Assembly: GCF_000327065.1 (NCBI RefSeq) | Contig: NC_019936.1 | Span: 310,001-374,000, forward strand | DNA: 64,000 bases | Source of the DNA: Stutzerimonas stutzeri RCH2 | GTDB taxonomy: Bacteria; Pseudomonadota; Gammaproteobacteria; Pseudomonadales; Pseudomonadaceae | Reading direction: 5' to 3' | Shown: positions 16,922 through 28,792 of the stretch, in pieces | How positions within the stretch are numbered: the first letter of the stretch is position 1 | Layout: every line of letters begins with the position of its first letter | Notes under the pieces: generated by a model | Database searches by the model: none | Seen by the model: the letters and a program-made list of their open reading frames with translations, nothing else | Told to the model about the DNA's origin: nothing | Made by a program: the position numbers and the translations under genes

Positions 16922-17476
16922 ATGCGCTGGCGTAACTCCTCCACCAACTACGGGCTGACCAGTATCGCGCTGCACTGGCTGGTCGCCGCGGCCGTGTTCG
17001 GTCTGTTCGGTCTGGGCTACTGGATGGTGGGGCTGACCTACTACAGCAGCTGGTATCGCACCGCGCCGGATCTGCACAAGAGCATCGGCCTGGTGTTGTT
17101 CCTGATCATGCTGTTGCGGGTGCTCTGGCGTTTTATCAGTCCTGCGCCGGCGCCGCTCGCCAGCCAGGGGCGGCTGACGCAAATGGCGGCGAAGTTGGGC
17201 CACAGCGTGCTGTATCTGGGGCTGTTCCTGGTGATGATGTCGGGCTACCTGATATCCACCGCCGATGGCCGAGCGATCAGCGTGTTCGGCCTGTTCGACG
17301 TGCCCGCGTTGATCACATCCATTCCCAACCAGGCCGACAGTGCCGGACTGGTCCACGAGTACGCCGCCTGGGCATTGGTGATCTTCGCCGTCGTACATGC
17401 GCTGGCCGCACTCAAACATCACTTCATCGACCGCGACGCGACGCTCAAGCGCATGCTCGGTCGTAATCCCGGTTAA
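16922..17476 (+). CDS. Cytochrome b561 family protein
   Basis: An inner-membrane di-heme b-type cytochrome of 184 residues with four predicted membrane helices. Candidate heme-ligand histidines lie in [19 protein letters not shown] and [11 protein letters not shown]. Such proteins move electrons between quinone and periplasmic partners, possibly disposing of superoxide. The gene is followed 25 bases later by a YceI-family gene, a pairing seen widely (yceJ-yceI in E. coli), which suggests the two act together. GGATGAATCA precedes the start. Confidence 0.9.
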   Translation: MRWRNSSTNYGLTSIALHWLVAAAVFGLFGLGYWMVGLTYYSSWYRTAPDLHKSIGLVLFLIMLLRVLWRFISPAPAPLASQGRLTQMAAKLGHSVLYLGLFLVMMSGYLISTADGRAISVFGLFDVPALITSIPNQADSAGLVHEYAAWALVIFAVVHALAALKHHFIDRDATLKRMLGRNPG

Positions 17477-17501
17477 TCACCATCCGATAGGAGACTCATC
17501 G

Positions 17502-18077
17502 ATGCTCAAGAAAACGCTCGCGGCACTGGTTCTCGGCTCTGCCCTGGCAGGCGGCCAGGTCTTCGCTGCCGATTACGCCATCGACAAGGAAGGCCAGCAC
17601 GCCTTCGTCAACTTCAAGATCAGCCACCTTGGCTACAGCTGGCTGTGGGGCACCTTCAAGGACTTCGACGGCGCGTTCAGCTTCGATGCGGCCAAGCCGG
17701 AAGAGAGCAAGGTCAATGTCACGCTGAAGACTGCCAGCGTCGACACCAACCATGCCGAGCGTGACAAGCACCTGCGCAGCGACGACTTCCTCAATGTCGC
17801 CAAGCACCCGACGGCAACCTTCGAGTCGACCTCGGTGAAGCCTACCGGCGACGGCACAGCCGATATCGCCGGCAACCTTACCCTCAATGGTGTGACCAAG
17901 CCGGTGGTGATTGCCGCCAAGTTCATTGGTGAGGGCAAGGACCCGTGGGGTGGCTATCGCGCCGGCTTCGAGGGCAGCACCACGCTGACGCTCAAGGACT
18001 TCGACATCAAGATGGATCTGGGCCCGGCCTCGCAGACGGTCGAGCTGATCATCTCGGTCGAAGGTGTGCGTAAGTAA
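17502..18077 (+). CDS. YceI-family periplasmic protein
   Basis: A 191-residue exported protein with a clear signal peptide ([22 protein letters not shown]). It is followed by the YceI/lipocalin-like beta-barrel that binds polyisoprenoid or quinone-type lipids. Family marks are the opening [18 protein letters not shown], the [17 protein letters not shown] segment and the C-terminal [11 protein letters not shown]. The ATG at 17502 sits behind GATAGGAGACTC. In P. aeruginosa the gene at this position is pasP, just before mexR. It is probably transcribed with the upstream b561 gene; a hairpin follows. Confidence 0.9.
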   Translation: MLKKTLAALVLGSALAGGQVFAADYAIDKEGQHAFVNFKISHLGYSWLWGTFKDFDGAFSFDAAKPEESKVNVTLKTASVDTNHAERDKHLRSDDFLNVAKHPTATFESTSVKPTGDGTADIAGNLTLNGVTKPVVIAAKFIGEGKDPWGGYRAGFEGSTTLTLKDFDIKMDLGPASQTVELIISVEGVRK

Positions 18078-18097
18078 GAAGGTCCTAGCGGATCAGG

Positions 18098-18120
18098 AAC
18101 GCCGGCAGTTAGCCGGCGTT
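18098..18120 (+). terminator. Terminator-like hairpin after the YceI gene
   Basis: AACGCCGGC and GCCGGCGTT form a perfect 9-bp stem with a 5-base loop, 20 bases past the stop codon. The T-run is weak, but it separates the b561-YceI unit from the efflux operon. Confidence 0.65.
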
Positions 18121-18233
18121 CTGCGTTGCAGGGGGCGAATGTGGGAAGTTCCGCGCAGCGGTTGAGCGTCTATGCAGAGGTCTGCGGTGCATGTTTCGCA
18201 ACATTTTATATGGGAGCGATAAGCGTTTGCCGG

Positions 18234-18264
18234 TTTACAGACAGTCATGGATGTAAGTATATTT
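18234..18264 (+). promoter_or_regulatory. mexA promoter with TtgR-like operator
   Basis: A candidate -35 TTTACA (18234-18239) and -10 TATATT (18258-18263) are separated by 18 bases, about 76 bases before the mexA start. The same stretch contains the inverted arms TTACA and TGTAA and the run CATGGATGTAAGTATATT. From memory this is very close to the TtgR operator that overlaps the P. putida ttgA promoter. The promoter fit is visible in the sequence; assignment of the regulator is inference by resemblance. Confidence 0.65.
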
Positions 18265-18339
18265 CGGCTCATCCCGCACTCCGTGTCCGCGGCGCACTGT
18301 TGCTCAATCCCGCCTGCCAGGTTTTCAAGAGGTCTATCC

Positions 18340-19482
18340 ATGCCAATCAAGTCAGCCAATGCTGCCCTGATGTCCATTCTCGCCATGGCTGTTTTCCTGG
18401 CCGGCTGTCAGGAAGAAGCCGCCCCTCCGGCCCAGCAGAAGCCCAAGGTGGGTATCGTGACCCTGCAGGCAGAGCCGTTCGCGGTGACCACCGAGCTGCC
18501 CGGACGTACCCGTGCCTACCGCATCGCCGAGGTGCGGCCGCAGGTCAACGGCATCATCCAGAAGCGCCTGTTCACCGAAGGCAGCGACGTCAAGGCCGGG
18601 CAGCAGCTGTATCAGATCGATGCGTCGGTCTACGAGGCGACGCTGAAGAGCGCCCAGGCGAGCGTCGCGTCCAGCAAGTCGCTGGCCGACCGCTATGCCG
18701 AGCTGGTCAAGGACCAGGCCGTCAGCAAACAGGCTTATGACGAGGCGCGGGCCGCCAGTCTGCAAGCCGAGGCGGAGCTGGAGCGAGCGCGGATCGACGT
18801 GCGGTACACCAAGGTGCTGGCGCCGATCTCCGGGCGCGTTGGCCGTTCTGCCGTCACCGAAGGTGCGCTGGTGAGCAATGGCCAAGCGCAGGAACTGGCG
18901 ACGATCCAGCAGCTCGACCCGATCTATGTCGACGTGACTCAGCCGGCCCGTGATCTGCTCGCCTTGCGCCGTGACCTGGCCGAAGGGCGTCTGCAGAAGT
19001 CCGGCGACAACGCGGCAAAGGTCACCCTCAAGCTTGAGGATGGCAGCGACTACGCCCATGAAGGCAAGCTCGAGTTCAGTGAGGTGACGGTGGATGCCGG
19101 CACCGGATCGGTGACCCTGCGCGCTGTGTTCCCGAATCCGGACAAGGATCTGCTGCCGGGTATGTTCGTGCATGCGCAACTGGTGGCGGGGATGAAGAGC
19201 GAGGCGATCCTGGTGCCCCAGCAGGGTGTGACGCGCAACACCAAGGGCGATCCGACCGCGATGGTGGTCAATGCCGAGAGCAAGGTTGAGGTGCGGCCGA
19301 TCAAGACCGAACGTGCCGTGGGCAATCGCTGGTTGGTCGGCGAAGGCCTGCAGCCGGGTGATCGCGTGATCACCGAAGGCCTGCAGTTCATCCAGCCGGG
19401 AGTGGAGGTCGAAGCGGTCCCGGCGACCAATGTCGATAATCGCGGTGGGGTGCCAGCACAGCCCCAAGGCCAAGAAGGCTGA
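18340..19482 (+). CDS. mexA: RND efflux periplasmic adaptor (MexA/TtgA type)
   Basis: The membrane fusion protein of a tripartite multidrug pump, 380 residues from the ATG at 18340 preceded by AAGAGG. A lipoprotein signal ends in LAGC with the lipidated Cys at residue 23. Then come the barrel-sandwich and hairpin domain (VRPQVNGIIQKRLF, DVKAGQQLYQID), the beta-barrel (DPIYVDVTQP) and the membrane-proximal domain (ITEGLQFIQPGVEV). Many stretches match P. aeruginosa MexA as I remember it. An in-frame start at 18247 would place a non-signal extension before the lipobox and overlap the promoter. It begins the three-gene operon; no mexR homologue is adjacent. Confidence 0.93.
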   Translation: MPIKSANAALMSILAMAVFLAGCQEEAAPPAQQKPKVGIVTLQAEPFAVTTELPGRTRAYRIAEVRPQVNGIIQKRLFTEGSDVKAGQQLYQIDASVYEATLKSAQASVASSKSLADRYAELVKDQAVSKQAYDEARAASLQAEAELERARIDVRYTKVLAPISGRVGRSAVTEGALVSNGQAQELATIQQLDPIYVDVTQPARDLLALRRDLAEGRLQKSGDNAAKVTLKLEDGSDYAHEGKLEFSEVTVDAGTGSVTLRAVFPNPDKDLLPGMFVHAQLVAGMKSEAILVPQQGVTRNTKGDPTAMVVNAESKVEVRPIKTERAVGNRWLVGEGLQPGDRVITEGLQFIQPGVEVEAVPATNVDNRGGVPAQPQGQEG

Positions 19483-19496
19483 GGGGTTTCTAGTCC

Positions 19497-22400
19497 ATGT
19501 CCAGATTCTTTATCGACCGGCCGATCTTCGCCTGGGTGATTGCCCTGGTGATCATGCTCGCCGGCGGCCTGTCCATTCTCAAGTTGCCGGTCAACCAGTA
19601 CCCGAGCATTGCCGCACCTGCCGTTGGCATTTCGGTGAGCTATCCGGGCGCTTCGGCGCAGACGGTGCAGGACACCGTGGTGCAGGTCATCGAGCAGCAG
19701 CTCAACGGCATCGACGGGCTGCGCTACATCTCCTCGGAGAGCAACTCCGACGGCAGCATGACGATTACCGTGACCTTCGACCAGGGCACCAACCCGGATA
19801 TCGCCCAGGTCCAGGTGCAGAACAAGCTGCAGCTGGCAACGCCGCTGCTGCCGCAAGAGGTTCAGCAACAGGGCATCCGTGTCACCAAGGCCGTGCGCAA
19901 CTTCCTCATCGTCATCGGCCTGGTGTCCACGGACGGCAGCCTGGACCAGCGTGACCTGGCCAACTACATCGTCGCCAATATGCAGGACCCGATCTCCCGC
20001 ACCAAGGGCGTCGGTGACTTCCAGGTGTTCGGTGCCCAGTACGCGATGCGCATCTGGCTCGATCCGGCCAAGCTGAACAGTTTCAGCATGACGCCGGTGG
20101 ATGTAAGCACGGCGATTCAGGCGCAGAACGTGCAGATTTCCTCCGGTCAGCTTGGCGGACTGCCGGCACTGCCCGGGCAGCAGCTCAACGCGACCGTGAT
20201 CGGCAAGACTCGTCTGCAGACGCCGGAGCAGTTCCGCAACATTCTGCTCAAGGTCAACAGCGATGGCTCCCAGGTGCGCCTGGGCGACGTCGCCAGGGTC
20301 GAGCTGGGCGGCGAAACCTATGCCGTCAGTGCCCATTTCAACGGCAAGCCGGCCGCCGGTCTGGCGCTGAAGCTGGCCACCGGTGCCAACGCGCTGGATA
20401 CCGTCGAAGGTGTACGCAAGACCATCGAAGAGCTCAAGCCGTTCTTCCCGCCGGGTGTCGAAGTGGTCTATCCATACGACACCACGCCGGTCATCTCTGC
20501 GTCCATCACTGGGGTGATGCACACGCTACTCGAGGCGTTCGTGCTGGTGTTCCTGGTGATGTACCTGTTCCTGCAGAACTTCCGCGCGACCTTGGTTCCG
20601 ACGCTGGCGGTGCCGGTGGTGCTGCTGGGTACCTTCGGCGTCCTGGCGGTGTTCGGCTTCAGCATCAATACCCTGACCATGTTCGCCATGATTCTGGCCA
20701 TCGGCCTGCTGGTGGACGATGCCATCGTGGTGGTGGAGAACGTCGAGCGGGTGATGCGCGAGGAAGGGCTCTCGCCACTGGAAGCGACGCGCAAGTCCAT
20801 GGGGCAGATCCAGGGTGCGCTGATCGGCATTGGTGTGGTGTTGTCTGCGGTACTGCTGCCGATGGCCTTCTTCGGTGGCTCGACAGGGGTCATCTACCGG
20901 CAGTTCTCGATCACCATCGTCTCGGCGATGGTGCTCTCGGTGCTGATGGCACTGATCTTCACCCCGGCACTGTGCGCGACACTGCTCAAACCCATCGACA
21001 AGGACGACCATCACGAAAAGCGTGGCTTCTTCGGCTGGTTCAACCGCACCTTCGAGCGCAGCGTCAATGGCTATGAGCGCGGTGTGAAAGCCGTGCTCAA
21101 GCGCAAGGCACCGTTCCTGTTGCTCTATGTGCTGATCGTTGGCGTCATGGTGGTGCTCTTCACCCGCATCCCCTCGGCGTTCCTGCCGGAGGAAGATCAG
21201 GGCGTGCTGTTTGCCCAGGTGATGACGCCTTCGGGGTCGACCGCCGAGCGCACCCAGCAGAGCATCGATGCAATGCGCAGCTATCTGCTGGAAGAAGAGG
21301 GCGACATCGTCCGTTCCGTGTTCACCGTGACCGGCTTCAGCTTCGCCGGCCGCGGTCAGAGCTCGGGTATCGCCTTTATCGGTCTAAAGCCCTGGAGCGA
21401 ACGGACCAACAAGGAAGACAGCGTCTTCGCCCTCGCCCAGCGTGCGCAACAGCATTTCGCCAGCTTCCGCGACGCTCAGGTATTCGCCTTCGCGCCGCCA
21501 GCGGTGATGGAGTTGGGTAATGCCACAGGCTTCAATTTCTTCCTGCAGGACCGCGCTGGCGTTGGCCAGCAGGTGCTGCAGCAAGCGCGTGACAAGTTCA
21601 TGCAGCTGGCCAGCCAGAGTCCGGTGCTGACCCGTGTGCGGCCGAACACCTTGCGCGACGAACCGCAGTATCAGGTGCTTATCGACGATGAAAAGGCGCG
21701 GGTACTCGGCATTTCGCTGGCGGAAATCAACAGCACGCTGTCGATTGCCTGGGGTGGGCGCTACGTCAATGACTTCATTGATCGTGGTCGGGTCAAGAAG
21801 GTCTATCTGCAGGGCGTCGCCGATGCCCGCATGAACCCCGAAGACCTGGCGAAGTGGTATGTGCGCAACGATGCCGGCGAGATGGTGCCGTTCAGCGCCT
21901 TCGCCAGCGGCGAATGGACTTACGGTTCGCCGAAGCTGTCCCGCTACAACGGCGTCAGCGCGATCGAGATGCTCGGTGAACCGGCGCCTGGCTACAGCTC
22001 CGGTGATGCCATGGCCGAGGTGGAACGCATCGTCGCCCAGCTGCCGCCAGGCGTGGGTTATTCCTGGACTGGCCAGTCCTACGAGGAACGGCTGGCGGGC
22101 TCGCAGACGCTGGCGCTCTACGCCTTGTCGCTGTTGGTGGTGTTCCTCTGCCTGGCGGCGCTGTACGAGAGCTGGTCGATTCCGTTCTCAGTCATGCTCG
22201 TCGTGCCGCTGGGTATCGTTGGTGCGCTGGCGTTCACCATGCTGCGCGGACTGTCCAATGAGGTGTTCTTCCAGGTTGGCCTGGTCACCACCATCGGTCT
22301 GTCGGCACGTAACGCGATCCTTATCGTCGAGTTCGCCAAGGCACTGCACGAACAGGGCATGAGCTACGCCGATGCGGCGCTGCAGGCTTGTCGCATGCGT

Positions 22401-22634
22401 CTGCGGCCGATCATCATGACCTCGCTGGCGTTCATCCTCGGCGTGGTGCCGCTGGCCGTTGCGTCTGGCGCCGGTGCGGGCAGCAAGCATGCCATCGGTA
22501 CTGGTGTGATCGGCGGCATGTTGACCGCTGCGGTGTTGGCAATCTTCTGGATTCCGCTGTTCTACGTGATGATCTGTACGTTCTTCGATCGCACGAAGCC
22601 CGCCAACCAGGCCGCGAAGGAGGAGTCGCTGTGA
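19497..22634 (+). CDS. mexB: RND multidrug efflux transporter (MexB/TtgB type)
   Basis: The inner-membrane proton-driven pump subunit, 1045 residues (MexB has 1046). It opens [17 protein letters not shown], as hydrophobe/amphiphile exporters do, and has 12 expected membrane helices with two large periplasmic loops. Helix 4 carries the proton-relay Asp pair ([20 protein letters not shown]). The second half repeats the fold ([22 protein letters not shown]). It starts 14 bases after mexA and its stop overlaps the GTG start of the outer-membrane gene, so the three products are made together. Confidence 0.95.
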   Translation: MSRFFIDRPIFAWVIALVIMLAGGLSILKLPVNQYPSIAAPAVGISVSYPGASAQTVQDTVVQVIEQQLNGIDGLRYISSESNSDGSMTITVTFDQGTNPDIAQVQVQNKLQLATPLLPQEVQQQGIRVTKAVRNFLIVIGLVSTDGSLDQRDLANYIVANMQDPISRTKGVGDFQVFGAQYAMRIWLDPAKLNSFSMTPVDVSTAIQAQNVQISSGQLGGLPALPGQQLNATVIGKTRLQTPEQFRNILLKVNSDGSQVRLGDVARVELGGETYAVSAHFNGKPAAGLALKLATGANALDTVEGVRKTIEELKPFFPPGVEVVYPYDTTPVISASITGVMHTLLEAFVLVFLVMYLFLQNFRATLVPTLAVPVVLLGTFGVLAVFGFSINTLTMFAMILAIGLLVDDAIVVVENVERVMREEGLSPLEATRKSMGQIQGALIGIGVVLSAVLLPMAFFGGSTGVIYRQFSITIVSAMVLSVLMALIFTPALCATLLKPIDKDDHHEKRGFFGWFNRTFERSVNGYERGVKAVLKRKAPFLLLYVLIVGVMVVLFTRIPSAFLPEEDQGVLFAQVMTPSGSTAERTQQSIDAMRSYLLEEEGDIVRSVFTVTGFSFAGRGQSSGIAFIGLKPWSERTNKEDSVFALAQRAQQHFASFRDAQVFAFAPPAVMELGNATGFNFFLQDRAGVGQQVLQQARDKFMQLASQSPVLTRVRPNTLRDEPQYQVLIDDEKARVLGISLAEINSTLSIAWGGRYVNDFIDRGRVKKVYLQGVADARMNPEDLAKWYVRNDAGEMVPFSAFASGEWTYGSPKLSRYNGVSAIEMLGEPAPGYSSGDAMAEVERIVAQLPPGVGYSWTGQSYEERLAGSQTLALYALSLLVVFLCLAALYESWSIPFSVMLVVPLGIVGALAFTMLRGLSNEVFFQVGLVTTIGLSARNAILIVEFAKALHEQGMSYADAALQACRMRLRPIIMTSLAFILGVVPLAVASGAGAGSKHAIGTGVIGGMLTAAVLAIFWIPLFYVMICTFFDRTKPANQAAKEESL

Positions 22635-24055
22635 ACAAGTCTCTATTGGCCCTCGCCCTAGCGGCGGCCCTGGGTGGCTGCTCGCTGATACCGGAGTATC
22701 AGCGTCCCGACGCCCCGGTGGCCGGCGATTGGCCGCAGGGCGAGGCCTACCCGCAGGGCGCGGCGCAGGCCTCCGAGCGGGCGCTTGGCTGGCGCGAGTT
22801 CTTCCGCGATCCGGCGTTGCAGCAATTGATCGAAGTCGCGCTGGAAAACAACCGCGACCTGCGCGTTGCGGCGCTGAATGTCGATGCGTACCGCGCGCTG
22901 TATCGCGTACAGCGTGCCGATGTGCTGCCGGCAGTGAGTGCCGATGGCTCGGGCACGCGCAGCCGTACGCCGGGAGACATGAACATGACCGGCGAGCCGG
23001 CCATCAGCAGTCAGTACAGCGCAACGTTCGGCGTGTCCTGGGAACTCGATCTGTTCGGTCGCCTGCGCAGTCTCCGCGACCAGGCGCTGGAAGAGTACTT
23101 TGCCAGCGAGGCTGCGCAGCGCAGCACCCAGATCAGCCTGATCGCCAGTGTTGCCAATGCCTGGCTGACACTGCAGGCCGATCAGGCGCTGCTGCAGGTC
23201 ACGCGGGACACGCTCAAGACCTACGAGGAAAGCCTGGGTCTGACGCAGCGCAGTTTCGATGTCGGCGTCGCCTCGGCACTGGAGCTGCGCCAGGCGCGCA
23301 GTGCCGTCGACAGTGCGCGGGTGAGCATCGAGCAGTACACGCGCCTGGTGGCGCAGGACCGCAACGCGCTGACACTGCTGCTGGGTCAGAGCCTGCCGGC
23401 CGGGTTGCCGTCTGGCGATGGTTTGGAGCGGACCCAGCTCGCGGCACTGCCGATCGGTCTGCCTTCGGATCTACTGCAGCAGCGGCCGGACATCCTGCAG
23501 GCGGAGTACCAGCTGCGGGCGGTCAACGCCAGCATCGGTGCGGCGCGCGCGGCGTTTTTTCCGCGTATCAGCCTGACCGGTGCGGCGGGTACCGCCAGCA
23601 GCGAGTTGTCCGGGTTGTTCGACGGCGGCTCCGGTTACTGGAGTTTCTCGCCGAGCATCAGCGTGCCGATCTTCAACGCCGGCCAGCTGCGGGCGAACCT
23701 GGATTACGCGCAGATCAGCAAGAACATCCAGGTCGCGCAGTATGAGAAAGCCATCCAGACGGCCTTCCGCGAAGTGGCCGACGGGCTGGCCGCCCAGGCT
23801 ACCTACACGCGCCAGGTGCAGGCGCAGCGTGATCTGCTGCAGACCAGCGAGGACTACTACAACCTTGCCGAGCGCCGCTATCGCACTGGGGTGGATAGCT
23901 ACCTGACTGTGCTCGATGCACAGCGTCAGCTGTTCAACGTGCAGCAGCAACTGATTGGCGACCGCCTGGCGCAGATGACCAGCGAGGTCAATCTGTTCAA
24001 GGCGCTTGGTGGTGGCTGGCAGGAGGCTGGTCAGACGCAGCCGTCCGGCGGTTGA
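22631..24055 (+). CDS. oprM: Outer-membrane efflux channel lipoprotein (OprM/TtgC type)
   Basis: A TolC-like trimeric channel subunit of 474 residues. The GTG at 22631 overlaps the mexB stop in a GTGA arrangement. It gives a lipoprotein signal ending in LGGC (Cys17) followed by [13 protein letters not shown], the typical OprM start. Two outer-membrane efflux repeats follow, with the conserved [15 protein letters not shown] and [17 protein letters not shown] helices. The reading frame stays open upstream inside mexB, but that extension has no signal peptide. Two hairpins follow the gene. Confidence 0.94.
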   Translation: MNKSLLALALAAALGGCSLIPEYQRPDAPVAGDWPQGEAYPQGAAQASERALGWREFFRDPALQQLIEVALENNRDLRVAALNVDAYRALYRVQRADVLPAVSADGSGTRSRTPGDMNMTGEPAISSQYSATFGVSWELDLFGRLRSLRDQALEEYFASEAAQRSTQISLIASVANAWLTLQADQALLQVTRDTLKTYEESLGLTQRSFDVGVASALELRQARSAVDSARVSIEQYTRLVAQDRNALTLLLGQSLPAGLPSGDGLERTQLAALPIGLPSDLLQQRPDILQAEYQLRAVNASIGAARAAFFPRISLTGAAGTASSELSGLFDGGSGYWSFSPSISVPIFNAGQLRANLDYAQISKNIQVAQYEKAIQTAFREVADGLAAQATYTRQVQAQRDLLQTSEDYYNLAERRYRTGVDSYLTVLDAQRQLFNVQQQLIGDRLAQMTSEVNLFKALGGGWQEAGQTQPSGG

Positions 24056-24062
24056 CCTGAGT

Positions 24063-24092
24063 CGCCGCGGTGTTCGTCTGATCACCGCGGCG
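24063..24092 (+). terminator. Hairpin after oprM
   Basis: CGCCGCGGTG and CACCGCGGCG form a 10-bp perfect stem with a 10-base loop, eight bases past the oprM stop. Confidence 0.55.
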
Positions 24093-24111
24093 CTGCCGGT
24101 ATGCAGAAACG

Positions 24112-24138
24112 AAAACGCCGCCCAATGGGCGGCGTTTT
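24112..24138. terminator. Bidirectional terminator between oprM and rhlE
   Basis: AAAACGCCGCCC and GGGCGGCGTTTT form a perfect 12-bp stem with a 3-base loop. The T/A flanks let it work in both directions between these convergent genes. Confidence 0.9.
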
Positions 24139-24148
24139 CATCTGTGGC

Positions 24149-25966
24149 TCAGGCTTCGCGGTTACGCGTCAGCAGGGCCGGCTTCTCGCCCCGTGGACGC
24201 GTTGGTAGCTGCTCGAGCTGATCCAGGCTGGGCAGACGATCGATCTTCGACTCCTTGTGAATGATCACCGGCTGCTTTTCGCGAGGCTTGGCGGCCTCCT
24301 GTCGCGAAACGACAGGCTCGTCGATACGACGGCTTTCGTTCTTGCGCCGTGGCTGGCCGTTGCGTGGCTGACCACTGCGTGCGCCCTGGGCCTGGCCTGG
24401 GCGTTTGCCCTTGGCAGCAGGCGCGCCGGCACCGGCGGCACCAGTACGCGCGGCTCCGGCTGCGCGTGGCGCGCTACCAGGCTGAGCCGGGGCGCCGGGA
24501 CGGCGGCCGCGGTTCTGCTTGTTCTGGTACGGGCTGACGTAATCGACGCGATTGCCGAAGTTGTCCAGCTCATCATCGCGGAACTCGTCCGGAGCGCGAT
24601 CCGGCGGCAGCTGCGGCGGACGCGCGACGACCTGCGCTTCGCCGCTGGCGCTATCGCGCGCAGGCTTGCGGGACTTGCTCTGGCTACGACGATTACGCTC
24701 CTTCTGCTCGGCACCTTTTTCGGCAGGCTTGTTACGCTCGCCGCGTGCCTTGCCTTCGCCGCGCTGCGGACGCGGCTGGCGCGGTTCGCGCACCTCCGGC
24801 TTTTCCGCCTCGATGGCACTGGCATCGAAGCCCATCAGATCGCCTTCGGGAATGCGCTGCTTGGTCATGCGCTCGATGCCCTTGAGCAACTTTTCCTCGT
24901 CTGGCGCGACCAGCGAAATGGCTTCACCGCTGCGCCCGGCACGGCCGGTACGACCGATGCGGTGCACATAGTCTTCTTCGACGTTGGGCAGCTCGAAGTT
25001 GACCACGTGCGGCAGCTGATCGATATCCAGACCGCGGGCGGCGATATCGGTGGCGACCAGGATGCGCACCTGGTTGGCCTTGAAGTCGGCCAGGGCCTTG
25101 GTCCGTGCATTCTGGCTCTTGTTGCCATGGATCGCGGCAGCCGGCAGGCCGTGCTTTTCCAGATACTCGGCCAGGCGGTTGGCGCCGTGCTTGGTACGGG
25201 TGAAAACCAGTACCTGTTCCCAGGCACCCTGGGTGATCAGGTGAGCGAGCAGGGCGCGCTTGTGGCTGGCGGCTACGCGGAACATGCGCTGCTCGATACG
25301 CTCGACGGTGGTGTTCGGCGGCGTAACCTCGATGCGCTCGGGGTTGTGCAGCAGCTTGCCGGCGAGATCGGTGATGTCCTTGGAGAAGGTTGCCGAGAAC
25401 AGCAAGTTCTGGCGCTTGGCCGGCAGCTTGGCCAGGACCTTCTTGACGTCATGGATGAAACCCATGTCGAGCATGCGGTCGGCTTCGTCGAGGACGAGGA
25501 TTTCCACATGGGAGAGGTCGATGGCTTTCTGGTTGGCCAGGTCGAGCAGGCGGCCGGGGCAGGCGACCAGCACGTCGAGACCCTTGGCTACCGCCTGGAT
25601 CTGCGGGTTCATGCCGACGCCACCAAAGATGCAGGTGCTCTTCAGGGGCAGGTCACGGGCATAGACCTTGAAGCTTTCGTGAACCTGGGCGGCGAGCTCG
25701 CGGGTCGGTGTCAGCACCAGCACGCGCGGCTGTTTCGGGCCGTAGCGGTGTTCACGGTCCGGGTGGCCACCCGGAAACAGGAGTTCGAGGACCGGCAGGG
25801 CGAAACCGCCTGTCTTACCGGTTCCGGTCTGGGCGGCAACCATCAGGTCGCGGCCTTGCAACACGGCGGGAATGGCCCGCTGTTGCACGGGGGTAGGCTG
25901 GGTGTAACCGGCAGCCTCGACGGCACCGGCCAAAGCCTCGGAGAGACCGAGGGAAGCAAAGGACAT
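24149..25966 (-). CDS. rhlE: DEAD-box RNA helicase RhlE
   Basis: An ATP-dependent RNA helicase of 605 residues. The Q motif lies in [14 protein letters not shown], motif I is AQTGTGKT, motif II is DEAD ([14 protein letters not shown]), motif III is SAT and motif VI is [10 protein letters not shown]. After the core (about residue 375) comes a 200-residue low-complexity tail rich in Arg, Lys, Pro, Ala and Gly, with an RNA-binding character. The long basic tail and the opening MSFASLGL are typical of pseudomonad RhlE. AGGATTACTC precedes the start. The position after mexAB-oprM matches the P. aeruginosa order. Confidence 0.92.
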   Translation of the reverse strand: MSFASLGLSEALAGAVEAAGYTQPTPVQQRAIPAVLQGRDLMVAAQTGTGKTGGFALPVLELLFPGGHPDREHRYGPKQPRVLVLTPTRELAAQVHESFKVYARDLPLKSTCIFGGVGMNPQIQAVAKGLDVLVACPGRLLDLANQKAIDLSHVEILVLDEADRMLDMGFIHDVKKVLAKLPAKRQNLLFSATFSKDITDLAGKLLHNPERIEVTPPNTTVERIEQRMFRVAASHKRALLAHLITQGAWEQVLVFTRTKHGANRLAEYLEKHGLPAAAIHGNKSQNARTKALADFKANQVRILVATDIAARGLDIDQLPHVVNFELPNVEEDYVHRIGRTGRAGRSGEAISLVAPDEEKLLKGIERMTKQRIPEGDLMGFDASAIEAEKPEVREPRQPRPQRGEGKARGERNKPAEKGAEQKERNRRSQSKSRKPARDSASGEAQVVARPPQLPPDRAPDEFRDDELDNFGNRVDYVSPYQNKQNRGRRPGAPAQPGSAPRAAGAARTGAAGAGAPAAKGKRPGQAQGARSGQPRNGQPRRKNESRRIDEPVVSRQEAAKPREKQPVIIHKESKIDRLPSLDQLEQLPTRPRGEKPALLTRNREA

Positions 25967-26098
25967 GAGTAATCCTGTCTTGTTAGGGGCGAGGCCCTGG
26001 GATGATCATGCCTGGCTCGAATCGCGACTGGCGTGCGATCCCGTCCGGTCCTGCCGCAGATAAATATAAGAGCGGCATCCGGGCGTAAGCCTGGCGGA

Positions 26099-26117
26099 AG
26101 CGCGGAGTATAACAGAG
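26099..26117 (-). promoter_or_regulatory. Candidate rhlE promoter (extended -10)
   Basis: On the minus strand TGTTATACT (a TG-n-TATACT extended -10, with TATACT at 26106-26111) lies about 135 bases before rhlE, which would give a long untranslated leader. No good -35 is present at the right distance. Confidence 0.4.
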
Positions 26118-26167
26118 CCTGTTAACGCCGCATTGCTCTGACAGTGTCGCAGGTCACGGGTTCATTA

Positions 26168-26195
26168 GCCAGCTCCGTATTTCTACGGAGCTGGC
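26168..26195 (-). terminator. Hairpin after metF
   Basis: GCCAGCTCCGTA and TACGGAGCTGGC form a 12-bp perfect stem with a 4-base loop, eight bases beyond the metF stop. The following bases are not a strong T-run. Confidence 0.65.
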
Positions 26196-26202
26196 GGGAG
26201 GC

Positions 26203-27054
26203 TCAGCGTGACAGCCCGAGGTTGTTCCAGATCGCCAGGCTCGGCTCGGCCTGGTTCAGCGTGTAGAAGTGCAGGCCGGGCGCGTCGCCGGCCAGCAGCT
26301 TCTGGCACATTTCGGTGATCACCTGCTCGCCGAAGGCCTGGATGCTCTGCATGTCGTCGCCATAGGCTTCGAGCTGCTTGCGCACCCAGCGTGGGATCTC
26401 CGCGCCACAGGCATCGGAGAAGCGGGCCAGCTTGCTGTAATTGGTGATCGGCATGATGCCCGGCACGATCGGTGTGTCCACACCGAGCTTGCGCACGCGC
26501 TCGACGAAGTAGAAGTAGCAGTCGGCGTTGAAGAAGTACTGGGTGATCGCACTGTTCGCGCCAGCCTTGGCCTTGCGCACGAAATTGGCGAGGTCGTCTT
26601 CGAAATTGCGCGCCTGCGGGTGCATTTCCGGGTAGGCGGCAACTTCGATGTGGAAGTGGTCGCCGGTCTCGCTGCGGATGAACTCCACCAGCTCGTTGGC
26701 GTAGCGCAGCTCGCCGCTGGCCATGCCCATGCCGGAGGGCAGGTCGCCGCGTAGGGCAACGATGCGCTGGATGCCGGCATCCTTGTAGATGTTCAGCAGT
26801 TCGCGCAATTCAGCCTTGGTGTCGCCGACGCAGGACAGGTGCGGCGCGGTCGGCACCTTTACCTCGCCGTCGAGCTGCAGCACGGTGTTCAGCGTGCGGT
26901 CACGGGTCGAGCCACCGGCACCGTAGGTGCAGGAGAAGAAATCGGGTTGATAGCCGGCCAGCTGGCGGGCCACGTTCAGCAGTTTTTCATGCCCGGCATC
27001 GGTCTTGGTCGGGAAGAACTCGAAGCTGATGGAGGGGCGTGGGGATGTGCTCAT
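26203..27054 (-). CDS. metF: 5,10-Methylenetetrahydrofolate reductase
   Basis: This FAD-dependent enzyme makes 5-methyltetrahydrofolate, the methyl donor for methionine synthesis. From the ATG at 27054 (MSTSPRPSISFEFFPTKT) it has 283 residues, about the family length. Family segments include FFSCTYGAGGSTRDRT, HLSCVGDTKAEL and GIMPITNYSKLARF. An upstream in-frame ATG at 27132 lies in the loop of a hairpin and would add 26 residues unlike any MetF, so it is rejected. The gene follows ahcY on the same strand, so both probably share the SAH riboswitch leader. Confidence 0.93.
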   Translation of the reverse strand: MSTSPRPSISFEFFPTKTDAGHEKLLNVARQLAGYQPDFFSCTYGAGGSTRDRTLNTVLQLDGEVKVPTAPHLSCVGDTKAELRELLNIYKDAGIQRIVALRGDLPSGMGMASGELRYANELVEFIRSETGDHFHIEVAAYPEMHPQARNFEDDLANFVRKAKAGANSAITQYFFNADCYFYFVERVRKLGVDTPIVPGIMPITNYSKLARFSDACGAEIPRWVRKQLEAYGDDMQSIQAFGEQVITEMCQKLLAGDAPGLHFYTLNQAEPSLAIWNNLGLSR

Positions 27055-27116
27055 GGGCGAATCCAGGGTTGTCGGGCGCGGCGCGCCCAGGACGTCCTCT
27101 AAACGCTGGAGGTCGG

Positions 27117-27146
27117 AGCGGGACGCTAACATGCTTGCGTCCCGCT
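27117..27146 (-). promoter_or_regulatory. Intercistronic hairpin ahcY-metF
   Basis: AGCGGGACGC and GCGTCCCGCT form a perfect 10-bp stem with a 10-base loop between ahcY and metF. No T-run follows on the minus strand, so partial termination, processing or mRNA protection is more likely than full termination. Confidence 0.55.
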
Positions 27147-27218
27147 TCGGCTTGGCCTCCTGCGCTTAATCGGCAGGGTCGGGTGGCAATGCGCTGCTAG
27201 CGATTGCCACTCCGCGCA

Positions 27219-28625
<1,407 letters not shown>

Positions 28626-28634
28626 CGAAGAGTT

Positions 28635-28658
28635 CTCCATTCGTATAGATGCGAATGG
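28635..28658 (-). promoter_or_regulatory. Hairpin overlapping the ahcY ribosome-binding site
   Basis: On the minus strand CCATTCG and CGAATGG pair with an 8-base loop, and the last GG of the stem is the start of the GGAGA ribosome-binding sequence. This could be the switchable part (expression platform) of the SAH riboswitch, hiding or exposing the ribosome site. It is inferred from base pairing only. Confidence 0.5.
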
Positions 28659-28687
28659 GCGCCGTTGATGCGTTCTAGGAAACGCCC

Positions 28688-28750
28688 CATCCGAGCCTGA
28701 CAGGCGTCCTCTGTGACAGAGCAGCCTGCTGCAGCGCCCCTCGGACAGGT
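28688..28750 (-). promoter_or_regulatory. SAH riboswitch
   Basis: On the minus strand the leader reads CCGAGGGGCGCTGC, a variable hairpin, then GTCAGGCTCGG. These are the two conserved halves of the SAH riboswitch known upstream of ahcY in pseudomonads and other proteobacteria; CCGAG pairs with CTCGG to close helix P1 (28691-28695 with 28741-28745). SAH binding is known to raise downstream expression. Location between a good promoter and ahcY fits exactly. Confidence 0.88.
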
Positions 28751-28792
28751 GGCGGGCACGATCGAAGCGGAGTCGATCGGGAAAACCCGGCG

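Noticed and set aside
18247..18339. Upstream in-frame start for mexA
   Set aside because: It overlaps the promoter/operator and would place 31 residues before an otherwise perfect lipoprotein signal.
27055..27132. Upstream in-frame start for metF
   Set aside because: The ATG lies in the loop of a 10-bp hairpin, lacks a ribosome site, and adds residues not found in MetF proteins.
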